The notes below the pieces were generated by a model, which made no database searches, was not told the origin of the DNA, and saw nothing but the letters and a program-made list of their open reading frames with translations. Positions 1 through 6,915 of a stretch of DNA of 16,167 bases are shown piece by piece. A program made the translations under genes and the position numbers. Every line of letters starts with the position of its first letter. Position 1 is the stretch's first letter. Origin of the DNA: an uncultured Candidatus Saccharibacteria bacterium (GTDB lineage: Bacteria; Patescibacteria; Saccharimonadia; Saccharimonadales; CAMLKC01). The stretch is from positions 1 through 16,167 of the forward strand of contig CAMLKC010000021.1 in NCBI GenBank assembly GCA_946480595.1, read 5' to 3'.

Positions 1-2
1 AC

Positions 3-443
3 CGTATTTTAAAGGTGGGTGAGCTGGCGTCGCGCGAGCTTTCGGTCCGGCGGTTTATTGCTTTTCGGGCGATTGAAGCCCGCGAAACGGTCAATATGTT
101 TGGTGATACGGCCACGCCGCACGTGGCGGAGCAGCCAAAGTTTGAGGAAGATTTTTTACCGGTTCTGCGAGCGCTTGGCGAGGCGGCGACACTTTGGGAT
201 TCGCTGATTGACGGCCGTCAGGATGTGCGTGACGGCAAACAGACGCTTCAGCCAGATGCCGAGTATTACAGCGAAATAACCAAGGCGCTGCTACGGCGGG
301 TGAAGCTCGGCGGCAAGGCGCTGTTACACGCCGAGCTGTATGTGCACTTGGGGGCAAAAGCCGCCGAGCGCGTCAAAAATCGCCTAAAAAACGGCATACC
401 CGAATATTCCACCCTTCACCGGCTGAGATTCAAAAAGGAATGA
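3..443 (+). CDS. 3' part of an unidentified protein gene (start lies upstream of the window)
   Basis: The reading frame is open from the first complete codon at position 3 to the TGA at 441-443, so the gene most likely begins outside the window. A GTG at 15 could serve as a start, but no well-spaced SD precedes it. The visible 146 residues are mostly helical in character, rich in Ala, Arg, Leu and Glu, with no signal peptide or membrane segment. A central acidic stretch (GEAATLWDSLIDGRQDVRDG) loosely recalls the Asp-rich helices of class I isoprenoid synthases and phytoene synthase-like proteins, but I cannot see a full diagnostic motif, so this is only a weak resemblance. The C-terminus is basic (LHRLRFKKE). 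I do not recognise the family. The frame itself is convincing. Confidence 0.7.
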   Translation, partial: RILKVGELASRELSVRRFIAFRAIEARETVNMFGDTATPHVAEQPKFEEDFLPVLRALGEAATLWDSLIDGRQDVRDGKQTLQPDAEYYSEITKALLRRVKLGGKALLHAELYVHLGAKAAERVKNRLKNGIPEYSTLHRLRFKKE

Positions 444-457
444 AGCCAGAATAGCCG

Positions 458-469
458 TGTTACTATAAA
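458..469 (+). promoter_or_regulatory. Putative extended -10 promoter of the orphan gene at 499
   Basis: TG-T-TACTAT (458-466) overlaps TATAAA (464-469), 15 nt after the preceding stop codon. Either hexamer could serve as the -10. No good -35 is seen. This is a sequence-only prediction. Confidence 0.4.
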
Positions 470-498
470 ATTGGCAGTTGACCCTAGTTGGAGGTGCT

Positions 499-897
499 GT
501 GAGGGAAGTGCGAGTAGGTCAGCGGGATCTGGAAGATTTCGCCCGAAAGCTGCTCCCATATCTGCGAAGCAGAAGGGTAGATACCTCGTGGTTCACGAGG
601 TCGACGGTAAGCGATTTGTGGGAACTGCTGGGGAGCGACCTCCCCCGCTACGCCCATGCAAAACGCTGGCACTGTATAGAAATGTTCACCGCGGAGACCG
701 CTGTCCCCTGGGATGAAACATACCAAACGGACAAAGCGTACTTGCGGATTGAGGGCTACGTCTTCAGCCGCGGTTCGCTTGCTCAGTTGCCGACCGACCC
801 CGAGGCGTGGGACAACCGCTTTTTCGGGGACGTCGGCACGTGGTTCCTGCTTCGAATGTGGGTGTACTACCTAAAGCACGCAAGGTGGCTCGAGTGA
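499..897 (+). CDS. Orphan tryptophan-rich small protein, function unknown
   Basis: This 132-residue protein has 8 tryptophans, six of them in the second half, and an aromatic C-terminal stretch (TWFLLRMWVYYLKHARWLE). That stretch could be a buried amphipathic helix or an interface, but it is too short and charged to call a membrane segment. I do not recognise the family. GTG at 499 is chosen because GGAGGTG (490-496) lies just upstream, although the spacing is short. In-frame alternatives are TTG at 478, 8 nt after a TATAAA, and GTG at 508. The gene uses four AGG and one AGA codon, which are sparse in the housekeeping genes here, suggesting a different history. It stands alone between a short promoter region and a strong hairpin at 920-952. 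Confidence 0.6.
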   Translation: MREVRVGQRDLEDFARKLLPYLRSRRVDTSWFTRSTVSDLWELLGSDLPRYAHAKRWHCIEMFTAETAVPWDETYQTDKAYLRIEGYVFSRGSLAQLPTDPEAWDNRFFGDVGTWFLLRMWVYYLKHARWLE

Positions 898-919
898 GCT
901 GCCCAAAAAGGGTGCTGCC

Positions 920-952
920 TATCCCCCGTCTTGCCTGGCTTGACGGGGGATA
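920..952 (+). terminator. Perfect 11-bp GC-rich hairpin after the orphan gene (no U-tract)
   Basis: TATCCCCCGTC (920-930) and GACGGGGGATA (942-952) are perfectly complementary around an 11-nt loop, 22 nt after the stop at 897. No T-run follows, so it is not a canonical intrinsic terminator. It may block 3' exonucleases, act as a weak terminator, or separate this gene from the next promoter at 971. Confidence 0.5.
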
Positions 953-970
953 TGGTCCAAGCTAATGAAA

Positions 971-979
971 TGATATACT
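971..979 (+). promoter_or_regulatory. Extended -10 promoter for the Y-family polymerase operon
   Basis: TG-A-TATACT is a good extended -10 with no clear -35 at the right distance. It predicts a transcript start near 986 and a leader of about 147 nt before the ATG at 1133. Confidence 0.45.
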
Positions 980-1043
980 GTAGATAACCACGCGATACTC
1001 ACTGGCCTTCTGGCTAAGCGTCCCTCGCGCACTGGTCATTCAT

Positions 1044-1124
1044 CGTCTTCGGATTTTTGCTAGAAACGGGCAAAAAGACGGGCGAACAACTTGCAAACGT
1101 TTCTCTAACTAACTTTTTAGAGGA
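1044..1124 (+). promoter_or_regulatory. Foldable leader upstream of the polymerase operon
   Basis: Two potential stems lie between the predicted promoter and the first gene. TTTTTGC (1054-1060) pairs with GCAAAAA (1070-1076), flanked by CGTC (1044-1047) and GACG (1077-1080). CTCTAA (1103-1108) pairs with TTAGAG (1117-1122), and this second stem overlaps the SD GAGGA (1120-1124). It could modulate translation, but both stems are AU-rich and their stability is untested. Confidence 0.3.
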
Positions 1125-1132
1125 TTTTTAGC

Positions 1133-1399
1133 ATGAATGACGAAACTTTTTTGAACGAACGCGTACAAGTGGTAGCTAGCTTTGGTGAAGGGCTGAACCT
1201 TTGCCGACCGCTTGTTTTTAAACGCCCGAACGGCCGGGAAATAAAGGTGAGCGAACTGGGGTTGCGGCACCCGGCAAACAAGGGCGTGCGGACGGTGCAC
1301 ATTTTTGATGTGACCGACGGCGGGACGGACTACCGGCTGGAGTTTGATACTGAACGGCTGACCTGGCATTTGACGATGGAGGCTGACCACTATGAATAA
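1133..1399 (+). CDS. Small protein coupled to the Y-family DNA polymerase
   Basis: This 88-residue soluble protein starts at an ATG 8 nt after AGAGGA. It has no signal peptide or membrane segment. Alternating hydrophobic residues suggest a small beta-rich fold (VQVVASFGEG, then PLVFKRPNGREIKVSEL, then VRTVHIFDVTDGG and YRLEFDTERLTWHL). The layout of a hydrophobic strand, a 'GR' turn and a terminal 'W-L' strand recalls small uncharacterised proteins often found beside Y-family polymerase genes, but I cannot assign a named family with confidence. Its TAA (1397-1399) overlaps the ATG of the polymerase (1392), so the two are almost certainly translated together and may work together, for example as an accessory factor for lesion bypass. 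That role is inferred from context only. Confidence 0.75.
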   Translation: MNDETFLNERVQVVASFGEGLNLCRPLVFKRPNGREIKVSELGLRHPANKGVRTVHIFDVTDGGTDYRLEFDTERLTWHLTMEADHYE

Positions 1400-2627
1400 T
1401 GGGTCGTACAATATGGAACGGTCAATGGTAATGCACATCGACCTTAACTCGTGTTTCGCGACCGTCGAACAGCAAGCCCGGCCAATGCTGCGCGGCCGTC
1501 CTGTTGCTATTGCCAACCGCCGCACCGAGCACACTTCTATCGTGACGGCCAGTTACGAAGCTAAAGCACTTGGCGTGAGTGTGGGCATGAAAGTCCGCGA
1601 GGCGAAAAAACTGGCGCCGGGCCTGGTCGTACTCGAGAGCGATCCGCCAAAATACCGCTACGTGTACCACAAGCTGATGGATATCATGAAGCGCTATTCG
1701 GCGCACATTACCATGAAAAGTATCGATGAGGGGATTATTGATTTTCATCAAACGACGGAAGATGCACAGCGCCGTGATTTGGTGGAGGTGGGGCATGAAA
1801 TTAAAAATAGTTTGTACCAAGAGGTGGGCAAGGTTATGAACTGCAATGTGGGCATTGCTCCGAACAGGTTTTTGGCCAAAACTGCCGCAGGCCTTCATAA
1901 ACCAAATGGCCTGGATGTCATTGACCACACCAATCTGCGCCAAACGATGGCCACGCTGAAGCTACGGGAGCTGACCGGCATTGCGTATCACAACGAAGAC
2001 CGCCTCAATAGGGTGGGAATTTATACGCCGCTGGAGTTTTTGGATGCCGACGTGACGACGCTGCAAAAAATCGTATTTAAAAGCATTGTCGGGCAACAGT
2101 GGCACCAGCGACTGCGGGGCTGGGAAGTTGACGACGTGGCGCGTGACGTCAAAACGGTCGGCCGCCAGTATGTCCTTGAAACCCGGAACCTTTCGCGCGG
2201 GCAGATTTTGCAGCGGTTGCATAACTTGTGCGAGTCGGTCGGGCACCGCATGCGGTCACAAAACAAGGTGGCCCGCGGAGTGTTCGTGTACGCCAAATCA
2301 CCAGACCGCAGCTACTGGCACCGCCGCCACATGGCCGCCCTCCCCTTTTTTAGCAACCAGGCGATTTACGCCCAGGCGGCGATGCTTTTCGCCGAAGCCC
2401 CGGAGAGTATTAAAGAAATAGGGATAAGCTGTTACCAGCTAGAGGACGATACGGACCGCCAGCTGAGCTTGTTTGGCGACGAACTTGCCCGCGTGCAACG
2501 TGTGACGGCGGCAATCGACGATATTAATCGGCGCTTTGGTGATGGCACGGTGCATTCAGCCGATACGTTGGGAACAAGCCGGCACGTTAAGCAGAAGGTC
2601 CCGTTCGGCAGTACTCGCTATTTGTAA
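1392..2627 (+). CDS. Y-family (DinB/UmuC-like) translesion DNA polymerase
   Basis: Y-family polymerases copy past damaged template bases using a loose active site with two metal-binding carboxylate clusters. In this 411-residue protein the first cluster is in HIDLNSCF (Asp17, with Phe22 at the steric-gate position) and the second in SIDEGIID (Asp112-Glu113). VGIAPNRFLAKTAAGLHKP (about 153-171) is the typical palm/thumb motif, followed by the helix-hairpin-helix region (about 185-240) and the little-finger domain. QLSLF at 357-361 is an excellent beta-clamp binding motif, placed about 50 residues before the C-terminus and followed by a basic tail. The active-site string DLNSCF is closer to UmuC/UvrX-type than to classic DinB, so I give no symbol. 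The ATG at 1392 is supported by GGAGG (1378-1382) with a 9-nt spacer, inside the upstream gene. No clear LexA box was found. Confidence 0.93.
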   Translation: MNNGSYNMERSMVMHIDLNSCFATVEQQARPMLRGRPVAIANRRTEHTSIVTASYEAKALGVSVGMKVREAKKLAPGLVVLESDPPKYRYVYHKLMDIMKRYSAHITMKSIDEGIIDFHQTTEDAQRRDLVEVGHEIKNSLYQEVGKVMNCNVGIAPNRFLAKTAAGLHKPNGLDVIDHTNLRQTMATLKLRELTGIAYHNEDRLNRVGIYTPLEFLDADVTTLQKIVFKSIVGQQWHQRLRGWEVDDVARDVKTVGRQYVLETRNLSRGQILQRLHNLCESVGHRMRSQNKVARGVFVYAKSPDRSYWHRRHMAALPFFSNQAIYAQAAMLFAEAPESIKEIGISCYQLEDDTDRQLSLFGDELARVQRVTAAIDDINRRFGDGTVHSADTLGTSRHVKQKVPFGSTRYL

Positions 2628-2631
2628 AATC

Positions 2632-2640
2632 TGCTACAAT
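2632..2640 (+). promoter_or_regulatory. Extended -10 promoter of the first pilin gene
   Basis: TG-C-TACAAT lies 5 nt after the polymerase stop. It predicts a start near 2647 and a leader of about 23 nt that lacks a clear SD before the ATG at 2670. Confidence 0.5.
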
Positions 2641-2669
2641 TTAAAAAACATAAGCAGAGTGCTGGGTTC

Positions 2670-3293
2670 ATGAATAAAATGCGCGGCTTCACGATTGTCG
2701 AACTCCTTATCGTTATCGTAACGATTAGTATTTTGGCCGGCGTTGTCCTTGTGGCGTATAACGGCGTGCAGAACAATGCCAAGCTCGCCAAGATCCAGGC
2801 TGACCTTAAAAATGTGCAAAAGATGGTAGAAACGTACAAAACGTTCAATGGGACGTACCCCGTGACAAACGCGAGCCTAAACATCGATTGGGGGACGACT
2901 ACTGCCCGGACGGATGCTAAGTGCAGTGTCGGCACGAAAAGCAGCGACTGGGTACCTGGCCTTAACGCTACCCTGCCGCAAAGCGACGGCGTTTCGACCG
3001 GTGTCGGCGGTTATCCGGGCTGTTACATATATGTGAGCGATGGCACAAGCTATGTTATTTCGGCCTGGAATATGCTGTCCAGCTCGCAGACCGCCACGAT
3101 GTACCGGCGTGTTGGCATGCGCGAAATGGATCCTTCGCATACCTCCGGAATATTTTATGTTTGCAATCACTCGGCTATTGGCGGCAAGCCGGGCGGCAGT
3201 TATAGCGCAGACCTCGACTATTACAAACACTCGATGACTGTATCGAACATCACTTCATCGCTTTGTAGTGAGACGCCGCCTGCGGGGGCGTAA
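2670..3293 (+). CDS. Type IV pilin-like protein (paralogue 1)
   Basis: The protein has a class III (type IV prepilin) signal: a short basic leader (MNKMRG), a cut site between Gly6 and Phe7, Glu at mature position 5 (Glu11), and a hydrophobic helix to about residue 30 ending AYNGVQ. A prepilin peptidase would process it and it would join a pilus or pseudopilus in the membrane. The helix continues as the usual N-terminal spine (about 31-58), followed by a globular domain with four cysteines (85, 118, 165, 199) that could form two disulfides. Landmarks are SDWVPG, GCYIYVSDGTSY, SAWNM, MYRRVGMRE and the C-terminal ETPPAGA. The next gene is a full-length paralogue of identical length (207 residues) with matching cysteines. 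No pilus assembly genes are in the window, so it is unclear whether this is a major or minor pilin. Confidence 0.9.
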   Translation: MNKMRGFTIVELLIVIVTISILAGVVLVAYNGVQNNAKLAKIQADLKNVQKMVETYKTFNGTYPVTNASLNIDWGTTTARTDAKCSVGTKSSDWVPGLNATLPQSDGVSTGVGGYPGCYIYVSDGTSYVISAWNMLSSSQTATMYRRVGMREMDPSHTSGIFYVCNHSAIGGKPGGSYSADLDYYKHSMTVSNITSSLCSETPPAGA

Positions 3294-3295
3294 GG

Positions 3296-3301
3296 TATAC
3301 T
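3296..3301 (+). promoter_or_regulatory. -10 of the second pilin gene, predicted leaderless
   Basis: TATACT lies 2 nt after the stop of paralogue 1 and exactly 6 nt before the ATG at 3308, so transcription should begin at the A of ATG. No recognisable -35 is seen. Confidence 0.5.
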
Positions 3302-3307
3302 TGTAGT

Positions 3308-3931
3308 ATGAAGCATAGGCGATTTAGTGTGGGATTTACCGTTGTTGAGCTTTTATTGGTAATAGTCGTCATCGCTATTCTGGCCGCCATCGTGATAGTC
3401 GCGTATAACGGTATTCAGGAAAAAGGGAAAAACGCCAAGCGCGAGTCCGATCTGAGCAGTCTGCAAAAAGTAATCGAGACGTACAAAATCCAAAATAGCC
3501 AGTATCCACAAACAACAACTCAGTCGCCGGCTAACTGGCACAGCGTTGACGTGCGAACCGACAGTAATTGTTTTAACGGTTCTAAAAGTACCGATTGGAT
3601 CCCTGGCGTTAATTCGTTGCCGCAGAGTACGCCAAATCCAGGAGGCGGTGTCGACGGAGCGGGCGGCTGTTATTTGTATGCAAGCGACGGTGAGTCGTAC
3701 ATTCTCTCTGCCTGGAATATGGTGAATACGCCGCAGACCTCAAAATTCTATCGTCGCCAGGGCTTCCGGGAGTTTCAAACGGCAAACTCAACCCAGTTTT
3801 ACACTTGCAATGTCAACAATATTGGCGGAGTGAGTGGCGGTACGTACGATATTACGAAAGATTATTACAAGCATTCGTATACGCTGACTAATATTACTAG
3901 TTGCAATGAAACGCCGCCGCCGGGAGCGTAG
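3308..3931 (+). CDS. Type IV pilin-like protein (paralogue 2)
   Basis: This is the tandem paralogue of the preceding gene, with the same length (207 residues). The prepilin leader MKHRRFSVG is cut before Phe10, Glu14 is mature position 5, and the hydrophobic helix runs to about residue 33 (ends AYNGIQ). Cysteines 88, 121, 167 and 199 match the four cysteines of the neighbour. Shared blocks include STDWIPG, GGCYLYASDGESY, LSAWNM, FYRRQGFRE, the DYYKHS region and the ending ETPPPGA. The stretch around residues 65-115 is the most different and contains a Pro/Gly-rich loop. There is no SD, and a -10 hexamer sits 6 nt from the ATG, so this gene appears to be transcribed separately as a leaderless mRNA, which would allow the two pilins to be made in different amounts. 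Retained paralogues could be major and minor subunits. Confidence 0.9.
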   Translation: MKHRRFSVGFTVVELLLVIVVIAILAAIVIVAYNGIQEKGKNAKRESDLSSLQKVIETYKIQNSQYPQTTTQSPANWHSVDVRTDSNCFNGSKSTDWIPGVNSLPQSTPNPGGGVDGAGGCYLYASDGESYILSAWNMVNTPQTSKFYRRQGFREFQTANSTQFYTCNVNNIGGVSGGTYDITKDYYKHSYTLTNITSCNETPPPGA

Positions 3932-3935
3932 AGGG

Positions 3936-3941
3936 TATAAT
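3936..3941 (+). promoter_or_regulatory. Consensus -10 upstream of the miniprotein-tilS pair
   Basis: A perfect TATAAT begins 5 nt after the pilin stop and lies 9 nt before the ATG at 3951, giving a leader of 0-3 nt. No clear -35 is seen. Confidence 0.55.
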
Positions 3942-3950
3942 TAAAATAGT

Positions 3951-4124
3951 ATGAATAAACGTGTGATCCTACTGTTTGCAACCGTTTTTGGTCTCCTGGG
4001 GGGCTACCTGCCCTCACTATTCGGTGATAAGGAGCTGCTTGATGGCTGGGGAATTCTAGGCGGCGTCGTTGGCGGGCTGTTTGGCATTTGGCTGGGCGTA
4101 TACGTTTCAAAACGGTGGGGATGA
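3951..4124 (+). CDS. 57-residue two-helix membrane miniprotein overlapping tilS
   Basis: An ATG placed just after a perfect TATAAT opens a 57-codon frame ending TGA at 4122-4124. The protein starts MNKRVILLFATVFGLLGGYL, giving a hydrophobic helix at about 5-20, then an acidic loop with GDKELLDG, then a glycine-rich helix at about 34-52 (GILGGVVGGLFGIWLG) and a basic end (SKRWG). The Gly spacing resembles glycine-zipper packing, so oligomerisation in the membrane is plausible. I do not recognise a family. Its stop overlaps the tilS start (ATGA at 4121-4124), so the two are translationally coupled. The clear promoter and the coupling are the main reasons to call this very short gene real. Confidence 0.65.
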   Translation: MNKRVILLFATVFGLLGGYLPSLFGDKELLDGWGILGGVVGGLFGIWLGVYVSKRWG

Positions 4125-4969
4125 AATTGAAATATTTACTGGCGATCAGCGGCGGCGTGGATTCGGTCGTACTGCTGCACAAACTAGTGAAGGCAGGCGA
4201 GCACGAACTTATCGTAGCGCACTTTGACCACGGTATACGCACCGACTCGGCAGCAGATGCGCGGTTTGTGGGCGTCTTGGCGGCATGTTATGGGTTGCCG
4301 TTTGTCGCCCGGCGGGAAGAGCTGGGTGAAAAGGCGGGCGAAGAGCTGGCCCGCCGGCGGCGGTATGCGTTTTTGCGCGAAGAAGCCAGAAAGCATGATG
4401 CAAAACTAGTGACCGCGCACCACGCCGATGATGTCGTAGAAACGATTGCTATCAATATCTTAAGGGGCACGGGGTGGCGAGGGCTGGCGGTACTTGACGC
4501 CGCCGACATTACTCGACCGCTGCTTGCAAAGACCAAGCAAGAAATTTTGGAATACGCGCTGGCCCACCGGCTGGAATGGGTAGAGGACAGCACCAACAGT
4601 GAAATACGCTATCTGCGTAACCGGCTGCGGCGCAAAATCGCGCTGGATCTTTCGTATGAGGATAAACGCGAGGTGCTTAACTCATGGCAGCGCCAGCGAA
4701 GGGTCAAACAGGAGATCGATGCCGAACTAGCCAACCTTGAGAAGGGGTATGACCAGTCAAGATATTTCCTGACACACATCGAACCGACAGAGGCGTACGA
4801 GCTCCTCCGGCATATCGTCCGCAGTCGCAGCGGACTTAGTATGACGAGGCCGCAAGCTGAGCGCGCGCTGATTGCTATTAAGACGGCTCGTTCGCAGACA
4901 TCGTACGATATTGCAGAGGGTGTGGCACTTTGGTTTACGGCACGGACTTTTGTTGTTAAAACCCCTTGA
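4121..4969 (+). CDS. tilS: tRNA(Ile)-lysidine synthase
   Basis: TilS uses ATP and lysine to convert C34 of the CAU anticodon of a minor tRNA-Ile into lysidine, so that it reads AUA as Ile. The 282-residue protein has the N-type ATP pyrophosphatase loop SGGVDS (10-15), HFDHGIR (34-40), HHADD (100-104), RGTGWRGL (115-122), RPLL (132-135), EDSTN (155-159) and RNRLR (166-170), all family hallmarks. It is shorter than proteobacterial TilS (about 430 residues) and appears to lack the C-terminal tRNA-binding domains, keeping the catalytic core plus a short helical tail. ATG at 4121 is chosen over an in-frame TTG at 4088: GGTGGGG precedes it, it overlaps the upstream stop by ATGA, and the protein then starts right at the first core strand (MKLKYLLAIS). 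Confidence 0.95.
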   Translation: MKLKYLLAISGGVDSVVLLHKLVKAGEHELIVAHFDHGIRTDSAADARFVGVLAACYGLPFVARREELGEKAGEELARRRRYAFLREEARKHDAKLVTAHHADDVVETIAINILRGTGWRGLAVLDAADITRPLLAKTKQEILEYALAHRLEWVEDSTNSEIRYLRNRLRRKIALDLSYEDKREVLNSWQRQRRVKQEIDAELANLEKGYDQSRYFLTHIEPTEAYELLRHIVRSRSGLSMTRPQAERALIAIKTARSQTSYDIAEGVALWFTARTFVVKTP

Positions 4970-4982
4970 GAGGTGCTATGAT
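4953..4982 (+). promoter_or_regulatory. Promoter of ftsH
   Basis: TTGTTA (4953-4958), an 18-nt spacer and TATGAT (4977-4982) preceded by TG form a reasonable sigma-70 type promoter overlapping the end of tilS. It predicts a leader of about 50 nt. Confidence 0.5.
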
Positions 4983-5039
4983 AAAACGAGTAGGAATTTC
5001 TTATCAGACCCAATCTAGGAAGGATTAACTTAATTTTTT

Positions 5040-6896
5040 ATGCCAAAGCCACAGTCACCTAAAAATAAGATGAGCAACATGATTCGCCTCAGCCTGTTCT
5101 GGGCCGTTCTGGTATTCGTCGTTCTCGTCGTTATTGCCATTACTACGCCGCACGGCGACCTGAAGGACGTTGCGATTTCCGATGTTATCCAGCGTGCTAA
5201 CAGCGGGCAAATCAAAGCAATTGAAATTCAGGGCAACGACGTCAAGGTGACACCTGAAGGTCAAGACAAGCCAACGGAAAAATCCGTTAAAGAAGGTGGC
5301 AGCAGCCTGTACGAGCAGGGACTTGAGCATAACAAGACCAAGGTGACCGTTGCGCAGCCGTCTGAAGTCGGCTCGACACTCTGGAATCTCGCCATCATTA
5401 TTGTTCCTGTCGTGCTGATTGCCGGGTTCTTTATGTTTATGATGCGCCAGGCACAGGGGCAGAACAACCAAGCGATGGGCTTTGGTAAGTCAAAAGCCAA
5501 ACTGTACGGTATCGACAAAGAAAAAGTCGTCTTTGATGATATCGCTGGTAACGACTCTGCAAAGCAAGACCTTGAAGAAGTCGTCGATTTCCTCAAACAC
5601 CCTAAAAAGTACGAAAGCCTTGGCGCTAAAATTCCAAAGGGCGTGCTGCTGGTCGGTAATCCAGGTACGGGTAAAACTATGCTGGCTCGCGCCGTTGCCG
5701 GTGAAGCTAACGTACCATTCTTCTCGATCTCTGGTTCTGAGTTTGTGGAAATGTTCGTTGGTGTCGGTGCTAGCCGTGTTCGTGACCTGTTCGCCAAAGC
5801 GAAAAAGAACGCACCAGCCATCATCTTTATTGATGAGATCGACGCTGTCGGCCGCCGTCGTGGTAGTGGTATGGGCGGTGGACACGACGAGCGCGAACAA
5901 ACGCTTAACCAGATTCTGGTAGAGATGGATGGTTTTGAGACGGGAACGAACGTTATTGTTCTCGCTGCAACCAACCGTGCCGACGTGCTTGACCCAGCCC
6001 TTCTTCGCCCGGGCCGTTTTGACCGTCGCACCAATATTATGCTGCCAGAACGAAAAGACCGTGAAGCTATTTTGAAAGTACACGCCAAGAACAAACCTGT
6101 TGATGCAACAGTAAACATTGAAGCCTTGGCTGCCAAAACCGCCGGTTCATCAGGTGCGGATCTTGCCAACATGATGAACGAAGCTGCTATTGTGGCAGCT
6201 CGTCGTAACGCCAAGAAAATCAGCAACGCTGACCTTACCGAAGCCTTCGAAAAAGTGGCGATTGGTCCTGAGCGCAAGACCAAGGTTATGAACGAAGCCG
6301 AAAAGAAGCTGACTGCTTACCACGAGGCCGGCCATGCGATTGTTGGGCACGTACTACCGGACAGCGACCCTGTCCACAAGGTGACTATTATTCCTCGCGG
6401 CGGAACGGGCGGTGTGACATGGTTCTTGCCGCCAGAAGACCGCAGCTACACGAATGTCTACGAATTCAAAGATATTCTGGCCCGTGCTATGGGCGGCCGT
6501 ATCGCCGAGAAAATGATTTACGGTGATGACGGTATCACGACTGGTGCTGGCAGCGACTTGCGCAAAGCAACCGAAATTGCCCGTGACATGGTGATCGAGC
6601 AGGGTATGGGTACGAAGCTCCGTGACCAAGTATTCCACGAAGATAACGGCGGCATGGTATTCGACAAGATTACCCACGAACGTCCGTACAGCGACGATAC
6701 CGCCAAAGAGATTGACGGCGAAGTTGAAACGCTTATTAAAGAAGCGGCAAAACGTGCCGAAGCGGTTATTACGCACAACCGCGCTGGCTTGGACAAGCTT
6801 GCCGATGCACTGCTTGAGGCTGAAACCCTTGAAGAAGACAAGGTTCGTCAGATCCTGAAGGACGCAAAATTACCAGCCGAGGCCAAGCTTCACTAG
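5040..6896 (+). CDS. ftsH: ATP-dependent membrane zinc metalloprotease FtsH
   Basis: FtsH is a membrane-anchored hexameric AAA protease that pulls out and degrades damaged or regulatory membrane and cytosolic proteins. In this 618-residue protein a first membrane helix lies at about 16-36, a short extracytoplasmic domain at about 37-113 and a second helix at about 114-135. The AAA module carries Walker A GNPGTGKT (206-213), the pore-loop FVGVG (239-243), Walker B IIFIDE (261-266) and the second region of homology with RPGRFDRR (323-330). The peptidase has HEAGH (428-432) and the third zinc ligand in GAGSDL (Asp506). Length and order are normal. The best SD (AGGAAGGA, 5017-5024) is 15 nt from the ATG, which is unusually far, but no in-frame start lies between. 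murJ follows after 19 nt, probably on the same transcript. Confidence 0.97.
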   Translation: MPKPQSPKNKMSNMIRLSLFWAVLVFVVLVVIAITTPHGDLKDVAISDVIQRANSGQIKAIEIQGNDVKVTPEGQDKPTEKSVKEGGSSLYEQGLEHNKTKVTVAQPSEVGSTLWNLAIIIVPVVLIAGFFMFMMRQAQGQNNQAMGFGKSKAKLYGIDKEKVVFDDIAGNDSAKQDLEEVVDFLKHPKKYESLGAKIPKGVLLVGNPGTGKTMLARAVAGEANVPFFSISGSEFVEMFVGVGASRVRDLFAKAKKNAPAIIFIDEIDAVGRRRGSGMGGGHDEREQTLNQILVEMDGFETGTNVIVLAATNRADVLDPALLRPGRFDRRTNIMLPERKDREAILKVHAKNKPVDATVNIEALAAKTAGSSGADLANMMNEAAIVAARRNAKKISNADLTEAFEKVAIGPERKTKVMNEAEKKLTAYHEAGHAIVGHVLPDSDPVHKVTIIPRGGTGGVTWFLPPEDRSYTNVYEFKDILARAMGGRIAEKMIYGDDGITTGAGSDLRKATEIARDMVIEQGMGTKLRDQVFHEDNGGMVFDKITHERPYSDDTAKEIDGEVETLIKEAAKRAEAVITHNRAGLDKLADALLEAETLEEDKVRQILKDAKLPAEAKLH

Positions 6897-6915
6897 AAAG
6901 TAGACAGGCCGCTAT

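Noticed and set aside
484..726. 80-codon minus-strand frame opposite the orphan gene at 499
   Set aside because: There is no SD or promoter, and the plus-strand frame is longer with a better initiation region and a downstream hairpin.
940..979. TTGACG (940-945) as the -35 of the polymerase operon
   Set aside because: The spacer to TATACT would be 28 nt, far from 16-19, and the hexamer is part of the hairpin stem and loop.
4088..4120. TTG start giving tilS an 11-residue extension
   Set aside because: The extension lies within the upstream miniprotein gene, while ATG at 4121 has a good SD-like stretch, an ATGA overlap and yields the standard family start.
5261..6283. Open frame of 340 codons on the minus strand inside ftsH
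   Set aside because: It is fully antisense to a strongly conserved gene, its protein is low-complexity (Ser/Arg/Ala-rich) and it has no promoter or SD of note. It is a by-product of codon bias.
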